DNA of 64,000 nucleotides, taken from assembly GCA_000467715.1 (NCBI GenBank), contig AJFK01000792.1:1-64000 (forward strand), given 5' to 3'. A program made the position numbers and the translations under genes. Positions 45,904 through 56,287 of this stretch are shown piece after piece. Every line of letters starts with the position of its first letter. The stretch's first letter is position 1. Under the pieces are notes generated by a model. That model was not told the origin of the DNA and ran no database searches. It was given only the letters and a program-made list of their open reading frames with translations. Origin of the DNA: Hysterium pulicare CBS 123377 (taxonomy: Eukaryota; Ascomycota; Dothideomycetes; Hysteriales; Hysteriaceae).

Positions 45904-47988
45904 AAAGTCCTTCAATACCTAACAAATCTCATATAGAGGTTCTAGACTTCCCCATCTCTCGTCAGCGTTTCTGTATTATAACATACTTCCATTCGGCATC
46001 TACCACACGATTGACGGATTTCCATCACTTCAAACTTCAAACTTCAAAACATACATAAGTTCCGGAAAAGATCCAACATGTCCGACATGGCACTAATTTT
46101 CCTTTGTATCACGAACCACATCTCGGTCGATGCACTACACTAATCTCGGTGGACTCTTTGACATTTGCTGGCATTGTTTGTTTTCCTTGTTCTATTATGG
46201 CACAAGGTCGAAGGGTGAGCAGCCACTCCCTTGCATGGATTTTCTTGCTGGTTGCACATCTCTTACCTACCCATTCTGGGTAGTCGGTATACCTCCAACT
46301 TTCGGCCGCTACGGCGCCGCTTTACTCAGGCGTTATGGTCACTGTTCTTACTTGCCTATACCATGGCTCACTACTGTTTTCAACATTTGCTCGGGCTGGC
46401 TGCACTGTTGCTACCTTGTATTTCGATTTGTTGCGGAGCTCAATATACCTTATTCACTTGTGGAGCGGCGGAAAATGGACTGGGACAGGCTGGGACAGGA
46501 TGGGCGGATAGGATTTGATTGAGGGGGTTTATGTTTACCTAGCTTGTCTGCATTCACGTTTGCAGGCCATCGGAGGATTCCAAAAAAGCATGCTTCACTA
46601 CTCGTATATCCTAGTTAGATAGAAGTCATATATCCTAGCTAGCTCTGGGGTGTTGGTGCTCTGGAGTCACTACTTCATGTCCACCTTCTCAAACAGACTC
46701 TTTTCTGATGATCCATGGCAAACCAAACGTCCCGAGCCGAGGCTGCTCCACCGTCGAGTTGGTGCCTTTCCCGTCATAGTATGATATTTTTGGCGCTCGT
46801 AGCGTATCATCGCTCGTTTCACTCTGACATTTTCGTTCAATTGCGAACGAGCTACGGCGCTCTTGGCTTAAATGTGCCCGTGCCCGTGCCCGTGCCCGTG
46901 CCATCAGCCAGTTCCCTTGGAATCAGTAATTCAATGTGTTTGCTTTTGTTATTTTGGGCGTTGTTTCGGTACTTTCAACATTCTAATATCAAGCATCTAT
47001 TTTTACCTTCCTAGGCACACATCAAGCGGGCGGTGGTCTGTGCTGTAATACATAGGTACGGTTCGGGATTCGGGAAGCGCTACTGTGACAGGGACTTGAC
47101 ATTTGACAACCGACCTTTTTGGCGTTTGCCCGGGGGGGAAACCCGACTCAGGTCTTGTCTCTTCAGTCAAACTACCGCCCTTGTGGTTTCTTTCGCTGTT
47201 GGTCTGTCTTTCATCCATGCCACTTCCGTTGGAGGAGATTTTGGGAATCCCTGGACTCGGCCGATAGAACTGTGGTCGTTTTTCCTACGGCATAAATCAG
47301 ACTTACGTGTAGACTGCAGCCATCTGCTGTAACAGAGCTGCTCGTCGCTTACCAAAGCTCTCGAAAGCCCGCAAGATCGTGATGAGGCGCGAAGTGAGGT
47401 CAAGATTAGCATTATTGGAATTGTATGTGACGAAAAGTTAGAAATGTTAGATCGATTTCAACTCAGATCTGAGGCCGAGCACTGGAAGCGCTTAATCGAT
47501 CGCGCCATCCAGTTCCTTGCCGAGCGAGATCAACGGAGATTGCTCTCCTGAAGCACGTGCTATCAGATATTGAGCATCACTACTTAGGTGGTAAAGGGAA
47601 CACATATACTTGAATTATTTATACGAAGGAGAAACGCACGTTTTCCTAAAACTACTCTTACTTCAGTGAGCTCAGTTGTAGTACCCCAGAAAGCCTGGCG
47701 ATAGAGGCGGCTTTCTCGCCTCCCAAACCGACTGACATCCTACTCCAATAGGGAAACAACTTGCCAAGCACTCAACGTACTGGATATCTTGACCAAATGA
47801 GTACCCAAGTTTGCCGTACAGTAAGACCAATCCGGAAGTAGCGAAACAGTATCAGAAACAAGACCGTACGGTAGAATGAGAGACTTTGCTTCGTCGTAAC
47901 AAAAACCATTGACTCATCAAGGCCATATTCATCAGCATGCCGTCGTCATCATCTCATCCCTTCCTGCAACGAAACGCATACCATACCC
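45904..47988. other. Convergent intergenic region, 2.1 kb
   Basis: 3' flanks of the bHLH gene and the NTF2-like gene. Open frames at 46130-46522 and 47033-47332 look accidental. It contains the GTGCCC repeat at 46874. Nothing else can be supported. Confidence 0.4.
46874..46902. repeat. (GTGCCC) hexamer repeat, about 4.8 copies
   Basis: Four exact GTGCCC units plus GTGCC in a non-coding region. Read on the minus strand it encodes an ARARARA run, which explains a spurious open frame there. Confidence 0.9.
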
Positions 47989-49877
47989 TCAGAAATCCCA
48001 GTAGTTCTTACCCTCTGTATTCTGGGCCTTTTGTCTAGGCTTCGCAACGGGATAATCATCGCCGTCGTCTCCCAAAGTCCAGCTCGAGGTCGTGCCCTTG
48101 CGCCCGCCCATCCCATTTCCACCGACATTGATACCACGATCCCTGTTATCGATATTCTCCTTCTTCGACTGCTCTGGTGAATCTTCGTAAAGGCCCCAAT
48201 GGGCATCAAGGCCCTTCAAGACCTTCTTTCGATCTTCGGGAATGTTTTTCGTCGCCCCATTGCCGTTCCTGTTACCATTGAATGACGCCTTTTGCGGATT
48301 CGGGCTTGCGTCCTTCATTTCCCACTGGCTGTCGAAATCCTTCTTGCGGTTTTCATTATTAATGACTGTAGTCACATCGCCTAGGTGCTTCTTAGTATCG
48401 CCTTTGTGGGCGCTCTCTCCTTCGTCATCAGAGGTAGAGTGCAAAACGTGGTCCTTGTAAAGACCAAGGCCGTTGTTGTGTAGACGCCCTTTGTCGGTAA
48501 AGTGTTTCTGCTTATCTGCTGCCGGGGTACCATCATCTACGAATTCAAAGTGAGGATCGGCATCTGGGCGCGCTTTGTGAACAACGGGACGGCGGACGGG
48601 AGAAGTTTCTTCCTGTAAAGCAAGGAATTCACGTCAGTTTTGTCAATTACACATATAGACGAATGGGAAATTCAGAAACCTCAAGTAAAAAAAATGGACC
48701 GACCTCGTCGTCGCTCCACCCAAAGTGTCGAACAGCCTGGCCGAGGATCTTTGGCGCAGTCTTCTCCGGGGTGACAAAGTCTTCGAAATCCCACTGTGAC
48801 GCATGCTTTGACTTCGTCGAGCGGGCTACTTCGCGCACTTTGGGTGTAGCTTGTTCATCACCCGATTCGCCAAAATCGAAGTGATCGTATTTCTTAGCGT
48901 TTGTTTTGACACTACTGGCTGGTGTCATTGTCTTCTCTTCCTCGATCTCGTCGAATAATCTGTTTGCTTGAAAGTTCTTTCCTCCTCCTGCCTTCACGGG
49001 AATGCCTTGCTTCCGCGGAGAAGAACTGTTGATTGTAGAAGAAGCAGGCGGCTCAACATATTCACCAGCGAAGAGCTCCGAATACTCTCGTGGCGGTGGC
49101 TTGGCTGATTGTGCGCGGGCGGTGAGGGGTTGGGGGGAGGAAGTCTCTTGGTTTACGTCTCGAGGCTGGAATAGGGACAAGGACGTATGTGGATCTCCTT
49201 TGGCGTTAGTGGAACTCCTCTTACTTGAATAAGGACGCTCCGAGATTATGACTTCGTCATCGTTCCTTGAAGTGGCTGTCGAGCGGCGGGAGGATGCGGT
49301 GGAAGGGGGCTGCATTATGGAAGACGAGCTTGAGGCAATTAGGCGCGCCTGTTCTTTGCCATCTCGAATGGGCCAGTTGCGGGCACGCGCACCGATGACA
49401 TCGATTTGCTTGAGCAGGGAGCCTTGGTCCCAGTAAAGGCGGATCTGAGAGACTTTCTGGTCCTTGTCGAAGTGAACGATGTGAACCTGTTGCATAGTAA
49501 TGTTAGTGAGCTCCTTCATATGTCATGGAATAAGCTTCGACTACTCCAGAGTTCGCGTCAACACGTACCATTGGAAACGTGACCGTCCTGTCAGCAACAA
49601 AGTTGTCGTCTAAACCAGGAAGGAATGCACCGCCTCCAGAGATGAATTCGATGGTCGTCTCAACATCCACACAGAGGCCATTGGTGCTCTCGATCGTGCT
49701 CAAAACCTTCTCAGTCTTCTTTTTGAGTACTTTGTCCTGCACCAAGAGGTGTTTGATGATAGCAGCAGGCTCGTTAATGGTCGTTAGTGTCGTGATGTAG
49801 TTTAAAGACGCGTCCTCTGAGAGCGCGCCGGTCGAGGGACTGGCCAGGAAACCCTGATACTTTGCACTGAGCGACAT
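47989..49877 (-). CDS. NTF2-like domain protein with repeated aromatic-acidic motifs (580 aa)
   Basis: Exons 49877-49569, 49513-48704 and 48612-47989, all multiples of three. Residues 1 to about 150 look like an NTF2-like (SnoaL-type) fold: helical start SAKYQGFLASPS, then beta strands (VDVETTIEFISGGGAFLPGL, TFPM, QQVHIVHFDKDQKVSQIRLYWDQGSLLKQI). The rest appears disordered, with a Ser/Pro/Lys composition. It contains many short elements of the form aromatic-x-aromatic followed by acidic residues: YDHFDFGE, SQWDFEDF, RHFGWSDDE, PHFEFVDDGTPA, SQWEMKDASP, AHWGLYEDSP, SSWTLGDD and a terminal NYWDF. I do not know a characterised orthologue. NTF2-like folds occur in transport factors and enzymes, so function is open. 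Repeated peptide motifs suggest a multivalent binding partner (inference). Confidence 0.75.
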
Positions 49878-50654
49878 TGCGAGACGCGCGAGCAAAAGTG
49901 GGCAGCTGAAAGTTGTTCGTTGCGTAAAGGTTAATGGGGTAACGGAATGAAATAGCTGATGATGGCGGGGGTTGATAACGGTAGCGGATGAAGGATGAAG
50001 TGACGGCAGCGAGTGGATGTAAACAAAGGCACAGCCCCTAAAAGTGAGCAAGCGGTGAAGTGGCCAGCGGGAAAGAGAGGATGCCGGTGGAAGGATCCTA
50101 GTTACGTCGTCCTTGCGAGCGCGTTATATGCAGGGGCTCTCCTGTAAAGTGTTTGCTTATAACAACAAGGCCTGCGCCACCGAAGCCACCACGCGCGACT
50201 GGCAGAATGCTATATCACCAAACAACAAGACCGATACGTCGTCCTATAGGGACTACAGAACTATAGTTCCAACAATCATCACCATTTTGCCTCGCCCTGC
50301 CAACATGCCAGGCTAGCCGTGTTTCAGGTGTGAAGATACGCCATCACTTATGTAACTAATTTAGCTACCACACACAAAGGTAGGCATTCGTACACACAAG
50401 CCTCGACTTCTAAATCAGCTGAAGGGCCAAGAAGGCCGAACTACACTACTATCCATTAAGACCTCCGTTCCAAAATATATCATAACAAGGCAGAAAGCAT
50501 CCAACTATTCACAACTCGTCTTTCGAACTCAAATATACACCCACAAAGTCCGGCTATCCAGGCCCAGATACAAATGCAACAGCACCGTGTGGGAACCTGA
50601 AAGTGAGATAGAAGACGATAACATCTCTTTGACGAACTCAAATCGGTTCGGCAG
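49878..50654. other. Intergenic region
   Basis: Promoter of the NTF2-like gene and 3' flank of the MFS gene, both on the minus strand. No gene or repeat was seen. Confidence 0.4.
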
Positions 50655-52851
50655 CTAAGCCGCTGCATTGCCCTCGACGTCAAAACATATCTCCCAACAC
50701 AGGACGTCGCTTGGAAAATCCCTCTCAACGCTAGCTCTCTCTCTCACGAACCAGGATAACGCACCACCCACGGCTCCGAACAGGGTCAAGCTGGTCCATA
50801 GTGCATAATTGGTCGTCGCCACACTATATTCGCTGCTGAGGTAAAAACTGGCTCCACTGACTGCGACCGCGAGGGCTCTGAACAAGCTCGCTACTTGCAA
50901 CAGCCCAATAACGGTGCCGGCCGAGAATGCGTCGGGAGTTGCATTGAGCACAAGCAGCGCGACCAGCACAGAGGCACTGCCTGTAAGCGCATGCTGAATG
51001 AGAATGGCAACGGTAGATACCATGGCCGTAAAGAAAGGAGAGCAAGCCACCACTAGAGCAGCTAGGGGCGTGATCACATATATGGCAGGAAACAACAAAG
51101 AGATGAGGCGAAATGGTCGCAGGAGACCTAGCTTCTCGACAGCGTGAGGAACAAGGCGGAGAATCGCTAGCCCTGCGATACCACGCACAATGAGAACCGT
51201 GAGTCCAAGCCAGCTACAGGAGATGCCCATTCCACCATGCTTGGTGCTACTGTGGCCGAGATGCGGTAATAAAACATCAAAAGTTGAGGCATGGAGTGAG
51301 AGTAGTGAGAAGGACGACAAGAGCACCAGAAGAGAGGGTGCCTGGATGTACTGATTGATCGACATGGGCTCGGGGCGTACGAAGTTGACTGCACTCATTG
51401 GTGAGTCGTCGTGAACAGTAAGAAAGGCTGCCTTCTCCGAGTCGATGTCTAGTACCTCAGACACTTTGGATGACTTTAATGGCAACGTCTGTTATTGATT
51501 AGCATGTGTACGATTGTCCATATGGAAGATTCTTGTGGGATGCTAGGTCATTTGAACTGCAAGATGAGCCTTGAAAGGAGTCTACCACTCTGAGACCTTC
51601 CCCTCTAGATACAATATGCTCGTGTAGAATCGGGGTACGAGGTAAAAGCCTCTAATGAAAGGCTACCATTCCACTAAAATATGTGGATGATCTTGGATAT
51701 CCGGAATATTGGGAAACAGCCCCTTTCATGCTATATGGGGCTTGTTTACAACAGCCATAGGGCAGATCTTGTGAGAGATGGAAGAGAGATTGAATCATCA
51801 GATAGCTCAACGGTAGTCGGTAAAAATGATAACCATGATGCAGGTGATCAGACACACATTAAGGCGATAGGGGAAAAAAGGAGCACATTGTGTACTGTGA
51901 AAGAAATTTCTCACCTCTTTCAGCATGATAGAGCTAAGAATAGCAATAAGGAGCACTAGACTACCGCAGGCAATCTGACTGCTCAATGTTGGAAACTTCT
52001 GCCAGACGGCACCGGAAGCTTGAATGCTGCCGGAGACCATGGGGCCAATGGAGCCACACAGAGCAACAAGTGGAAGACGTGCAACGTTTTTGGCTCGCTC
52101 TTGGTGGCTTGCACTTAGGTCACTGATCATTGTCAAGGTGGTGACCATGATGGTTGAGCTCGCCAGACCAGCGACGGATCGGAAAATTGTACAGGTCATA
52201 AGGTCCGTGGCGAAGCCCATGCTAAGGCAGCATGCAGACATGCCATAAAGCCCTAGAAGAGTAACTGGACGACGGCCAATTCGGTCGGCAAGATACCCCC
52301 AGAATATGCCTGCAGCAGCCCCAAAAGCATATGAGCAATCCAAAATGCTGCGAAGGTATGAAGTTGAGAGATTTCCACAGAAATCATCGTTTTCGACCAG
52401 CATCTTGAGCTGCGGCTGGAGGCTGGATGCCATGATGCTGAAAAGGCAGTTAGCAATTGGCATCCATCAAAAAAGTAATGAGGAAATAATTTATAGCGTT
52501 CCGAAAGAATGCCCAGCCCCCCAACTCCGTGTTATTAGTCCACATGATAGTCTAGAGTCGGTGAACGGCTTCCAAAGCACTTGCCCTCTTGAAGCCGATC
52601 CTGCAAGCGTCGGGGTTTACGTCATCTTGATCATATTGGAGAAAATGTTGAGCATACGCTTCTGCAAGGAATATGACATAAACCAAAGTCAACTGCCTTT
52701 GATGTGTCTTCAAAGCTGCCTCGAAGCCCATCTCAGGGTCTAGCTGCTCCTCCAGCTCCCGAATCTCTTCTTCAACCAATTCCACTTTATCATATCTGGA
52801 AAGGTCCTTGACAGGAATAAGGGAACGTGTTCTTCGATGAAATCCCAGCAT
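50655..52851 (-). CDS. Major facilitator superfamily transporter (516 aa)
   Basis: Exons 52851-52658, 52437-51915 and 51488-50655, joined in phase (FLAEA|IMASS and LKE|TLP). The N-terminus is charged (LVEEEIRELEEQLDPE), then membrane helices follow: LTLVYVIFLAEAIMASSL, the MFS motif-A-like loop GYLADRIGRRPV between helices 2 and 3, and FRSVAGLASSTIMVT. After helix 6 the LKETLP block matches the EETLP-type motif that ends the first half of many fungal MFS proteins. The cytoplasmic loop is about 60 residues long (SEVLDIDSEKAAF...). The second half has about six more helices. Total length is typical. The substrate is unknown; the arrangement recalls the YCR023C/ZIF-like group. Introns of 220 and 426 bp are unusually long for this window. 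Confidence 0.85.
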
Positions 52852-53842
52852 GTTGAGAATCGTTCAATGATTGTATTTGTATACGGCCAACGGTATACAC
52901 GGTCGGGTCTTGATGCACGCGCAGCGCGATCAAATGATTGTAGGTATAAGGACTGTGGTGGTCACAAAGACCAAATGGAGAGGTTAAAGAATGACAAGCA
53001 GATCCTGAAGACAGTCAGAACAACACCAGGGTTGACATGGCCTCGACACAGAGGTTGAAGAGGTTGAAGGCAGAGAAGGCAGAATCGAGAGGGGAGGTAA
53101 GCGGCCGGTGGCCCCATCCTGGGCGCCATTAATGGCCAGCTGCAGGGAAGGAGTCCAGGTAGTGAAGCTCCAAGAGGTATATGCGAGACAATGCTGCAGC
53201 GAATCACACATAAAGTTCCCCTGACCGCCTCGCAGCTATGCCAAATTTACGACATTACGACGCGCTAGCGACCCGCCATGCAAAGCTCAGACAGCTGTTG
53301 GCGTTCGACTCCAAGTCCAATCACGCTGCTGGCGCCGCTTCTAACCTAAACCATCCAAGATATCATAGACATAACATAATCACAAAAAATGCATCACGGT
53401 TCTCCGTTGAAGGCAGATTTATTCGTATGAGGTGCAATTTCACCTCCCTCCATCAATTCCGTCATATCTATTTTACATGCTCAGCCCATAATCCTCAGGC
53501 TCAACCTCCATCAAGAATGAAGTAGAGAAATGGGGGGAGTTACAACGCCGGACAAAAGTTGCCATCAGCAAGAATATGTTTTTGGGTTTTCGGTGGTTGA
53601 GATGAAAATTCATGCCACTCCCAAAATGAGAGACAAATAATAACCAACGTCCCGGGGCTCATCCATCTACCCGTCCTACGTATTCATTCTGAATTCCCAC
53701 CGACTTATTCTGTGCAGCCCGAATAATTATGTAAAGGCGTTGCCACGTTAAAGGAAAGAGAGTCGTAAAGGCGGCCATTCGTGGCACAACCATCTTCTGC
53801 AGCCAACGGTCGCCCTCTGAGCGCTTCTACCTATTGAACAAC
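52852..53842. other. Intergenic region
   Basis: Promoter of the MFS gene and 3' flank of the next C2H2 gene, same strand. No gene or repeat was recognised. Confidence 0.4.
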
Positions 53843-56287
53843 TTAATGGAGACTATCCAAGCCACCCATAAGGTCATCGAAGGTAGTCATGGTTGATGGG
53901 TCCATGTAAGCTTGGTCGAATTGACCACCGACGCCACCGAACTGGGACAGCTCGGGGAACCAATCGCCAGTGTTAGCATTGGCTCCGCCAATCGAGTTTG
54001 AATCAAACAAGGTGAAGTCAGACGTAGGACGCGCGAATTCTTCCTCAAAGCCCTCATCAATTTGCATGTTGTTCATCTGAGGAGAGAACAGTGTCATGTC
54101 GGCTTGGGCGCCTGGAGACAGATGCGGGATGGTAGCATTGCGAGTAGTTTCAACAGGGAAAGGACGAGCAAAGTCAAAATTGTCAAAACCAGTGCTCAGA
54201 GCCGGCGTTGGCTGTTGTTGGAACGTGTTGGTATTGAAGTTCGCATTAAGACCACCGTTGAAGACATCGTTGTGATTGATGGTGGTCTCCTCGGGCGTCA
54301 CAGCATCATCGAATGAAGTAGGCTCGGTAGGGGAGTGACCAGAAGAGTAAGTAAAAGCAGAACCATCGGTCGTAGTCGAGTCGCGCCGATAGTCATCTTG
54401 AAAACCATTCAGACTCAAAGCAGGAGTGCCAAATGTATTATATCCACCGAATTCAAAGTCCTGAAACTGGTGAACTGAAGGGGAGGGTGCGAATGGAGTC
54501 ATTGGCGTTGCCAAAGAAGACTGGGGGGTACCAAGGAAGGGAGTCAAAGGTGTTGGTGGGCTACGATCGCTACCGGTGGTGGTCTTCTTTCGTCCGTTAC
54601 TCTTCGAACGAACGTATTCCCATCCGTGGGCCTTCTCCATATGCTGCTTGCAGTTTGACTCCCGCTTAGAGGCATATGTGCAAGGAGGATACAAACACTT
54701 ATACTGCGGGGGTGCAGCTGAATGCTTGTCATTGACGTGTCTGTCACGCTCCTTCTCAGTTGGCCAGCCAAGGTCGTAATACTTACACTTCTCCTCGGTG
54801 CATTTCCAAGGGCGAGAGTGGGTTTTCTCGTGCTTGGTTAAGTCGCAGGGTCGCTTAAATTCCTTTTTGCAGTCCCGACAGACATGCATCACATCACCAG
54901 GCTTGTCAGACTTCCTTCGTCGAGCCATAGAACGTCGTGCGCCATCGTCGTCAAATTCTTCTTCGGATAGTGTCCTCTTGGCAGATGAGAAGCCGCCATA
55001 TGCTTCTTCGGAGGGACTGCCTTCATTGATGGGAATCACCTTGCCGTTCTTCTCCCTGACAAGCTCGGCTGGGCGACCATTGTGACTTAGACCACCCCTC
55101 AGGGTGATCTTTTCATCTCTAAGTCTATGTAAGTAATATACATCAATGTAGGAGAAGCGTGATCCATACGGGGAGTAATCCATCTCATCCAGATCTTCAC
55201 CGTTCTCTTCTTTTTGTCTGGTGGCAGCCATGATAGCTGCGTAGCGCCGAATCTGTTCAACGAGATCAAGGAAGTAATTGTTAGTGTAAGGGCGGTCGGA
55301 CGGTAAGCGTTGGTCTTGTTCCGAAAGGCAGTCGACAGTCGCATGTAAAAGCTGAATTGATCGCTCGCAGAAGCGGAGGTACGAAGTCGGTGAAGCCGAG
55401 AACTCCTTTACGCCGCGAAGAATGCAATGAGCTATTGCAACTTCAGAGATAGGATTGTTATCACTCACCGGTGCTAGAAATATTAACGTCTTCTCAAGAT
55501 CTCGAAGGTTAGATATGTTCTTTTCGCCTATTCGGCGGGGAACGTCGTTTATCAATGGATGGAAGTCCTTCAATGACTCTTCATCAAGGATAGGCTTGAT
55601 GATGTGGTCGTGGATTTGTTTGCAAGCATATTCACCCAAGGTATGCTTCTCGTCCGAAACGCCGAGGGCAAAGAACGACCGAGTAACCGCAGAATGAGTT
55701 GAGGTAACGGATGTCGAAACAGACCCACGAGCGCTGGAACGGAGGGCTTTATAGTCACCTTTATATGTGTCAGAAGGCTTAGGGTGTTGAACGGAAGGGT
55801 ACGTTTGAGCTTTACCGTATCTAGATCCGCTGACGCTTGAACCGAGGCCGCTGTCTGAAGCGTGCTGGCGAGGGTCACTTTCGACTGAAGTTGGCTCAGG
55901 GTCAATGTCCATTGGGATGTTGTCCAAGGTGGTATGATGAAGCATGAAGCTGGGGATTGGTAGAACCTCGGGATCGCTCAGGATGCTTGCATCTAAGGTC
56001 GATGACTTATGACCGGCGAGCTTCTTGTCGAAGTCTTTCAAGATGTTTGCAACACGACGGATACCGGCGTCATCGATGAGCTCCTCGAGTTGGTTCTCGG
56101 TACTGGTAGGAGAACGTCTGGCCCTGAAGTGGCTGTTGTCGAGGCCACAGAGATCCGATGAGATCTTGTTGGGGGATGAAAAGGTACCACTCTTTCGAAG
56201 TTGCATGTTATGGGTACTGAGGGGAGTCATCTGGGGGCTTGTGGCCTTAAGAGGCCGGCGGCGAGGATGGGTGTGGGTGGACTCCAT
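53843..56287 (-). CDS. C2H2 zinc-finger regulator (814 aa)
   Basis: The start is the ATG of MESTHTHPRRRP; the open frame extends upstream only to a TTG. A good intron (56382-56321, donor GTGAGT, acceptor CTGCAG) fits the 5' UTR just before it. Residues to ~460 include a conserved-looking helical region (about 205-340: KQIHDHIIKPILDEESLKDF..., AIAHCILRGVKEF, SYLRFCERSIQLLHATVDCL) that is not low-complexity. The finger block lies at about 468-556: HVCRDCKKEFKRPCDLTKHEKTH, then CTEEKCKYYDLGW..ERDRHVNDKH, then CLYPPCTYASKRESNCKQHMEKAHG. A basic SNGRKK patch follows. The C-terminus is acidic and rich in Asn, Phe and Pro, suggesting an activation region. Its finger layout matches the second C2H2 gene of the window. 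The target is unknown. Confidence 0.87.
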   Translation of the reverse strand: MESTHTHPRRRPLKATSPQMTPLSTHNMQLRKSGTFSSPNKISSDLCGLDNSHFRARRSPTSTENQLEELIDDAGIRRVANILKDFDKKLAGHKSSTLDASILSDPEVLPIPSFMLHHTTLDNIPMDIDPEPTSVESDPRQHASDSGLGSSVSGSRYGKAQTYPSVQHPKPSDTYKGDYKALRSSARGSVSTSVTSTHSAVTRSFFALGVSDEKHTLGEYACKQIHDHIIKPILDEESLKDFHPLINDVPRRIGEKNISNLRDLEKTLIFLAPVSDNNPISEVAIAHCILRGVKEFSASPTSYLRFCERSIQLLHATVDCLSEQDQRLPSDRPYTNNYFLDLVEQIRRYAAIMAATRQKEENGEDLDEMDYSPYGSRFSYIDVYYLHRLRDEKITLRGGLSHNGRPAELVREKNGKVIPINEGSPSEEAYGGFSSAKRTLSEEEFDDDGARRSMARRRKSDKPGDVMHVCRDCKKEFKRPCDLTKHEKTHSRPWKCTEEKCKYYDLGWPTEKERDRHVNDKHSAAPPQYKCLYPPCTYASKRESNCKQHMEKAHGWEYVRSKSNGRKKTTTGSDRSPPTPLTPFLGTPQSSLATPMTPFAPSPSVHQFQDFEFGGYNTFGTPALSLNGFQDDYRRDSTTTDGSAFTYSSGHSPTEPTSFDDAVTPEETTINHNDVFNGGLNANFNTNTFQQQPTPALSTGFDNFDFARPFPVETTRNATIPHLSPGAQADMTLFSPQMNNMQIDEGFEEEFARPTSDFTLFDSNSIGGANANTGDWFPELSQFGGVGGQFDQAYMDPSTMTTFDDLMGGLDSLH

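Noticed and set aside
51652-51855. Possible extra exon inside the long MFS intron
   Set aside because: Joining the flanking exons directly gives the LKETLP motif. The open frame inside the intron has no membrane segment or conserved block.
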